NCBI RefSeq assembly: GCF_900115195.1
Contig: NZ_FOVO01000015.1
Location: 1-64,000 of the forward strand
Direction: 5' to 3'
Source of the DNA: Xenorhabdus japonica
GTDB lineage: Bacteria > Pseudomonadota > Gammaproteobacteria > Enterobacterales > Enterobacteriaceae
DNA length: 64,000 nt
Part shown: positions 60,798-64,000 of the stretch, in pieces
Layout of the letters: each line of letters begins with the position of its first letter
How positions within the stretch are numbered: the first letter of the stretch is position 1
Notes under the pieces: generated by a model
What the model was told of the DNA's origin: nothing
The model's database searches: none
Seen by the model: the letters and a program-made list of their open reading frames with translations, nothing else
Made by a program: the position numbers and the translations under genes

Positions 60798-62198
60798 TTA
60801 TTTTTTCTTTACTGGACGCTGCCAATTTTTAATATGAGTTTGTTTTACGCGGCTGATTACCAGCTCATTCTCAGCAACGTTTTTTGTTACAGTAGTTCCA
60901 GCGCCAATCGTTGCCCCGTTAGCTACTGTAACTGGTGCAACAAGCTGGGTATCAGAACCAACAAATACATCATCACCAATGATGGTTTTAAACTTATTGA
61001 CGCCATCATAGTTGCAGGTAATGGTTCCCGCACCAATATTCACATTATTGCCAATTTCAGAATCGCCAAGATAAGTCAGGTGACCTGCTTTAGAACCTTT
61101 GCCAAGGAAAGATTTTTTCATTTCAACGAAATTGCCAACATGCGCTTTTTCCGCCAATTTGGAACCCGGGCGTAAACGAGCAAAAGGCCCAATCGTACAC
61201 TCAGCAGCAATTTCAGAATCTTCAATGACGGAGTAAGGGCTAATGACGGTATCATTACCAATTACGCAATTTTTCAGGATACAACCTGAGCCAATCTCAA
61301 CATTATTTCTCAGTGTGACATGGCCCTTGATAATGACATTGGTATCAATCACTACATCGCGACCATGTTCTAATGTTCCCCGCAAATCAAAACGTGCCGG
61401 ATCTAATAACATGACGCCAGCCAATAGTAATTTTTCAGCTTGTTCTGATTGGTAAATGCGCTCCAAAGCGGAAAGTTGAAGGCGATTGTTGACCCCTTCC
61501 ATCTCACTTAAACGGCTTGGGTGTACTGCCTTGATTTGACGACCTTCTTTATGTGCAAGCGCAATAATATCGGTCAGATAATATTCGCCTTGTGCGTTGT
61601 TGTTTTCCAACTTGAATAACCAACGTTTTAAATCACCGCCATTTGCCACCAAAATACCGGTGTTGATTTCGTTGATTCTACGCTGTTCTTCCGTTGCATC
61701 TTTTTGTTCGATAATGCCCGTCACTTCACCATTTTCACGAATGATACGACCATAGCCCGTTGGATTATCCAGAATTGCAGTTAATAAACCAATTCCACCC
61801 TCAGGTTTAGCCTCAATCAAACGCTCTAAAGTATCTTTGGCAATCAAAGGCACATCACCGTAAAGAATCAGAATATCTTCATCATCCGAAAAGTGCGGGG
61901 CAGCTTGCTGCATAGCATGACCAGTACCTAGCTGTTCAGCTTGCAATACCCAGCTCAGATTTTGGTTGGAAAGTGCTTGTTTCATCAGATCACCGCCATG
62001 CCCATAAACCAAATGAACATTTTGAGTACCCAACTCCATTGCGGTGTCAATAACATGCTGAACCATTGGTTTCCCGGCCAGCAAGTGCAGAACTTTGGGA
62101 AGAGCGGAATACATGCGAGTTCCCTTGCCTGCGGCAAGGATCACGACACTTTTTTCACTGACACGATTTGCATTGGCACTATTTGCAATAATAGACAT
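60798..62198 (-). CDS. glmU: GlmU, bifunctional uridyltransferase/acetyltransferase
   Basis: 466 residues from the ATG of [12 protein letters not shown] (62198) with AGG 6 bases ahead; the frame continues to 62300 without support. N-terminal pyrophosphorylase ([20 protein letters not shown]), C-terminal left-handed beta helix ([17 protein letters not shown]). It makes UDP-GlcNAc from GlcN-1-P. The N-terminus is about ten residues longer than E. coli GlmU. Confidence 0.95.
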   Translation of the reverse strand: MSIIANSANANRVSEKSVVILAAGKGTRMYSALPKVLHLLAGKPMVQHVIDTAMELGTQNVHLVYGHGGDLMKQALSNQNLSWVLQAEQLGTGHAMQQAAPHFSDDEDILILYGDVPLIAKDTLERLIEAKPEGGIGLLTAILDNPTGYGRIIRENGEVTGIIEQKDATEEQRRINEINTGILVANGGDLKRWLFKLENNNAQGEYYLTDIIALAHKEGRQIKAVHPSRLSEMEGVNNRLQLSALERIYQSEQAEKLLLAGVMLLDPARFDLRGTLEHGRDVVIDTNVIIKGHVTLRNNVEIGSGCILKNCVIGNDTVISPYSVIEDSEIAAECTIGPFARLRPGSKLAEKAHVGNFVEMKKSFLGKGSKAGHLTYLGDSEIGNNVNIGAGTITCNYDGVNKFKTIIGDDVFVGSDTQLVAPVTVANGATIGAGTTVTKNVAENELVISRVKQTHIKNWQRPVKKK

Positions 62199-62275
62199 AA
62201 GAAACCTGACAATTCCAATTTTAAGTATGAAAGTAAACCTGTTTGCGAAATAAATTGCCACATATTTCGCAATGC

Positions 62276-62308
62276 AAAAAAGCCAGTTAGCTTTCACCAA
62301 CTGGCTTT
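62276..62308 (-). terminator. atp operon terminator
   Basis: On the minus strand AAAGCCAGTT / AACTGGCTTTTTT with a 10-base loop and T run. It lies between atpC and glmU. Confidence 0.85.
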
Positions 62309-62321
62309 CTATCTAACTGCC

Positions 62322-62380
62322 TATATCCTTCATCTTTCAAGTTGCAACTCATTTGGATGCAATTCGAAATCTATCGGATA
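62322..62380. repeat. Dispersed ERIC-like repeat, copy 4
   Basis: TATATCCTTCATCTTTCAAG, then CATTTGGATGCAATTCGAAA and TCTATCGGATA. It is nearly collinear with the copy at 7022-7083 and abuts the atpC stop codon. Confidence 0.65.
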
Positions 62381-62381
62381 A

Positions 62382-62807
62382 TTATAACATCAACTTTTTT
62401 GTCATCTCGATAACGCGAAGTTTCGCGATCGCTTTCGACAATTCAGCAGATGCCTGAGCATAATCAACATCGCCGTGAGAATTACGGATGTGTTCTTCTG
62501 CCTCGCGCTTGGCTTCAAGCACTTTAGCTTCGTCCAAATCCTTACCACGGATCGCTGTATCAGACAGTACGATAACGCCGTTTGGCTGTACTTCAAGAAT
62601 TCCACCTGACAGGTAGATAAACTCTTCTTCACCAAACTGTTTAACAATACGTATCATGCCCGGTTTTATGGCAGTCAGCAGTGGTGTGTGTTGAGGATAG
62701 ATCCCCAACTCACCTTCACTACCTGTCACCTGAATTTTCTGTACCAGCCCTTCAAACAGCTGTTTTTCAGCACTGACTACGTTCAGGGAGAACGTCATTG
62801 CAGCCAT
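62382..62807 (-). CDS. atpC: ATP synthase epsilon subunit
   Basis: 141 residues with [36 protein letters not shown] and a C-terminal helical pair ending [11 protein letters not shown]. It is the rotor-associated regulator of F1. GGAGG lies ahead of the ATG, and atpD ends 21 bases upstream. Confidence 0.97.
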   Translation of the reverse strand: MAAMTFSLNVVSAEKQLFEGLVQKIQVTGSEGELGIYPQHTPLLTAIKPGMIRIVKQFGEEEFIYLSGGILEVQPNGVIVLSDTAIRGKDLDEAKVLEAKREAEEHIRNSHGDVDYAQASAELSKAIAKLRVIEMTKKLML

Positions 62808-62828
62808 ATCAACCTCCCGTCAGCCGTA

Positions 62829-64000
<1,172 letters not shown>

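Overview
The window looks like the chromosome of an entomopathogenic Enterobacterales bacterium, most likely Xenorhabdus or a close Morganellaceae relative. The core gene order (mnmE-yidC-yidD-rnpA-rpmH / dnaA-dnaN-recF-gyrB, glmS-glmU-atpCD, selA-selB, fdoGHI-fdhD) is enterobacterial. A complete hemophilin haem-uptake locus of the type described in Xenorhabdus (hrpC-hrpB-hrpA-hrpD) sits beside mnmE. Repeats resembling the dispersed intergenic repeats of Xenorhabdus/Photorhabdus recur between genes. The genus is inferred from gene content only.

Region by region: (1) 1-2.05 kb holds the C-terminal end of a large polymorphic toxin with its DUF596-type immunity gene, a glycine-rich frame with no start codon, and a decayed hicA-hicB pair. 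(2) 2.05-10.4 kb has an MFS exporter divergent from a SufR-like regulator, a permease/PfkB-kinase operon divergent from a GntR regulator, a small unknown gene and an LtaS-like membrane enzyme. (3) 10.5-23.6 kb is the formate dehydrogenase module: fdhE-selA-selB, fdoG-fdoH-fdoI with an in-frame selenocysteine TGA and SECIS hairpin, and fdhD. A pRiA4b-domain protein and a dinJ/yafQ pair with a broken toxin lie inside it. fdoG has an ochre stop as its second codon. (4) 23.9-30.2 kb is the haem-uptake locus behind a Fur-box-like site. (5) 30.2-40.9 kb is the replication-gene core. (6) 40.9-43.1 kb has a secreted unknown protein and asd. (7) 43.2-58.4 kb is an accessory block between asd and glmS. 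It contains a decayed Tn3-type transposon whose cargo is a Gabija-like defence pair (gajA, gajB) in the place where Tn3 carries bla, then an AAA-ATPase scrap, an amidase and Baeyer-Villiger-type monooxygenase, a Fic gene split by an amber codon, and a Type III restriction-modification system. (8) 58.7-64 kb has glmS, glmU, atpC and the start-truncated atpD.

Two themes stand out. First, a defence gene pair is transcriptionally coupled to a transposon resolvase (tnpR-gajA-gajB, gaps of 4 and 1 bases) inside a recognisable Tn3-type end. Second, several genes carry isolated in-frame TAA/TAG codons, and where a relative can be recalled the codon replaces glutamine (fdoG codon 2, tnpA twice, probably yafQ and fic). 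This fits C-to-T decay of dispensable genes, but in fdoG it strikes the start of an otherwise intact respiratory enzyme. All assignments are from reading the sequence and remembered family features; no searches were run.
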